DNA of 5,715 bases. It comes from Alphaproteobacteria bacterium. GTDB taxonomy: Bacteria; Pseudomonadota; Alphaproteobacteria; Rickettsiales; UBA8987. The position numbers were made by a program, and so were the translations under genes. The stretch lies in the NCBI GenBank assembly GCA_023269645.1, contig JAHFPR010000138.1, forward strand, positions 1-5,715, given 5' to 3'. Shown here piece by piece: positions 4,764-5,715 of this stretch (the first letter of the stretch is position 1; each line of letters opens with the position of its first letter). Below the pieces are notes generated by a model. It saw only the letters and a program-made list of their open reading frames with translations. It did not search any database and had not been told where the DNA came from.

Positions 4764-5715
4764 ATATTCTCCACGCGTATCTTGTGAGGTTGTTCCAGTA
4801 CATAATCGAGTTTGCTGATATATTCCAGTGCTTTCGTGATGGCGGTTTCTTTCGTGCGGTGGGTGATGAGGGCAATCTGTGCCGTTCCGGTTGCGGAATC
4901 AGACCGCTGGAGCACACTTTCCACACCGATTTCCTGACGGCTCAACTGCTTCGTAACTTCCGCCAGCACACCGGGCTTGTCGCCCACCCGCAGCCGCACG
5001 TAATATGCGCCGCTATGCTGCTGTATGGTAAGGTAATGCGGCTTGGCAAGCTGCTTCACTGGAACGCCAAACGGGTGCGAAGCCCTGCCCGCCGCAATAT
5101 CCAGAATATCCGCCACCACGGCAGAGGCCGTCGCCCCCGCGCCCGCGCCCGCGCCGGAGAAAAACACGGAGCCGAGGCTATCGCACTCCACCAGCACAGC
5201 ATTCTGCGCACCGTGAATCGCGGCCAGTGGCGAGGCAAGGGAAACCAGCACCGGGTGCACACGCTGTTCGATTTTATAGTCTTTATGTTCGCTCCCTGAC
5301 ACTGAAGCAGGTTCGCCCGCTGCCTCACTTTGCGCTTCTGTCGTTTGCGTGATGCCAAGCAATTTGATGGTGTAGCCGAGTTCGCGGGCGTAGCGGAAAT
5401 CATCAATGGTGATGGCGCGGATGCCTTCGGTGTGCACGGCAGCGATGCGCGGCGGCGCGCCGTAAGCCAGTGCGGCGAGAATGGCGAGTTTGTGGGCGGC
5501 ATCGTGGCCATCAATATCCAGATCGGGCGGGGTTTCAGCATAACCTTTTGCCTGCGCCTCCGCAAGAACCTCTGGAAACGAACGTCCAGAGCCACTCATT
5601 TCGGAAAGGATATAATTGCACGTGCCGTTGAGGATGCCGGAGATGCGGCGGAAGCGGTTGGCCGCCAGCCCTTCGCGCAAGCTCTTCAGTATCGGGATTC
5701 CCCCAGCCACCGAGG
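4760..5715 (-). CDS. hom: Homoserine dehydrogenase with C-terminal ACT domain, 5' end cut by window edge
   Basis: Hom reduces aspartate 4-semialdehyde to homoserine with NAD(P)H, the branch point to threonine and methionine. About 317 C-terminal residues are visible of roughly 430; the N-terminal Rossmann part lies beyond the window. The GTG at 5710 is an internal valine of SVAGGIP, not a start. Counting from that valine, the catalytic domain shows GGIPILKSLREGLAAN (3-18), GILNGTCNYIL (25-35) and ETPPDLDIDGHDAAHKLAIL (59-78). Glu59, Asp70 and Lys74 keep the spacing of yeast Glu208, Asp219 and Lys223. TASAVVADI (194-202) precedes the ACT domain (about 236-312, YYVRLRVGDKPGVLAEV...), the usual site of threonine feedback. 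An unusual polar insert occupies about 122-146. The stop TGA overlaps the glpX ATG by 4 bases, indicating translational coupling. Confidence 0.96.
   Translation of the reverse strand, partial: SVAGGIPILKSLREGLAANRFRRISGILNGTCNYILSEMSGSGRSFPEVLAEAQAKGYAETPPDLDIDGHDAAHKLAILAALAYGAPPRIAAVHTEGIRAITIDDFRYARELGYTIKLLGITQTTEAQSEAAGEPASVSGSEHKDYKIEQRVHPVLVSLASPLAAIHGAQNAVLVECDSLGSVFFSGAGAGAGATASAVVADILDIAAGRASHPFGVPVKQLAKPHYLTIQQHSGAYYVRLRVGDKPGVLAEVTKQLSRQEIGVESVLQRSDSATGTAQIALITHRTKETAITKALEYISKLDYVLEQPHKIRVENI
5136..5153. repeat. Hexanucleotide tandem (CCCGCG)x3 inside hom
   Basis: Three exact copies of CCCGCG, in frame, encode the alternating Gly-Ala run SGAGAGAGATAS in the loop before TASAVVADI. 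Family members usually have a shorter, less regular glycine-rich sequence here. A slippage-prone tract that changes length by two residues per unit without shifting the frame. Confidence 0.6.

Noticed and set aside
4209..5299. Plus-strand frames over glpX and hom (4209-4754, 4661-5299) and an internal minus frame at 5056-5595.
   Set aside because: Low-complexity Arg/His-rich translations overlapping conserved genes, with no motif of their own.

Overview
The window looks like chromosomal DNA from an alphaproteobacterium. The coding sequence is GC-rich. The adjacent pair hom-glpX (homoserine dehydrogenase and class II fructose-1,6-bisphosphatase) is an arrangement I associate with Alphaproteobacteria. 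All five recognised proteins are ordinary housekeeping enzymes or factors. The taxon is an inference from gene order and protein flavour; I cannot name a genus.

Layout from left to right. 1-1808 (minus): metE, cobalamin-independent methionine synthase, cut by the left window edge before its zinc-binding residues. 1809-2130: a 322-base gene-free stretch holding a good sigma70-type metE promoter (1850-1877), a nested inverted-repeat element (1900-2070, core 1925-2037), a pyrimidine-rich stretch and a 7-base tandem triplet (2104-2124). 2131-2964 (minus): nadC, quinolinate phosphoribosyltransferase. 2965-3147: the nadC/iscX divergent spacer, with a weak nadC promoter and a second nested inverted-repeat element (3029-3132) that ends just before the iscX ribosome binding site. 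3148-3342 (plus): iscX, a small iron-sulfur assembly protein and the only plus-strand gene. 3377-3643 (minus): an 88-residue hypothetical protein in lower-GC DNA, with a dyad in its leader. 3729-4763 (minus): glpX. 4760-5715 (minus): the C-terminal part of hom, overlapping glpX by 4 bases. I see no convincing rho-independent terminator anywhere.

Functionally, Hom makes homoserine, the branch point to threonine and methionine, and MetE does the last step of methionine synthesis. GlpX is the gluconeogenic bisphosphatase, translationally coupled to hom. NadC makes nicotinate mononucleotide for NAD. IscX tunes Fe-S cluster assembly. Apart from hom-glpX these are separate transcription units, not one pathway cluster.

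The most interesting part is the non-coding DNA. Two intergenic elements of different primary sequence share one plan: each begins GTCAT and ends ATGAC, and each has a small hairpin just inside either end, arranged as an inverted pair. In the second element the two end hairpins differ in sequence but both remain perfectly paired. This resembles REP doublets (REPINs), which are mobilised in trans by RAYT transposases. Family membership is inference and needs a genome-wide search.
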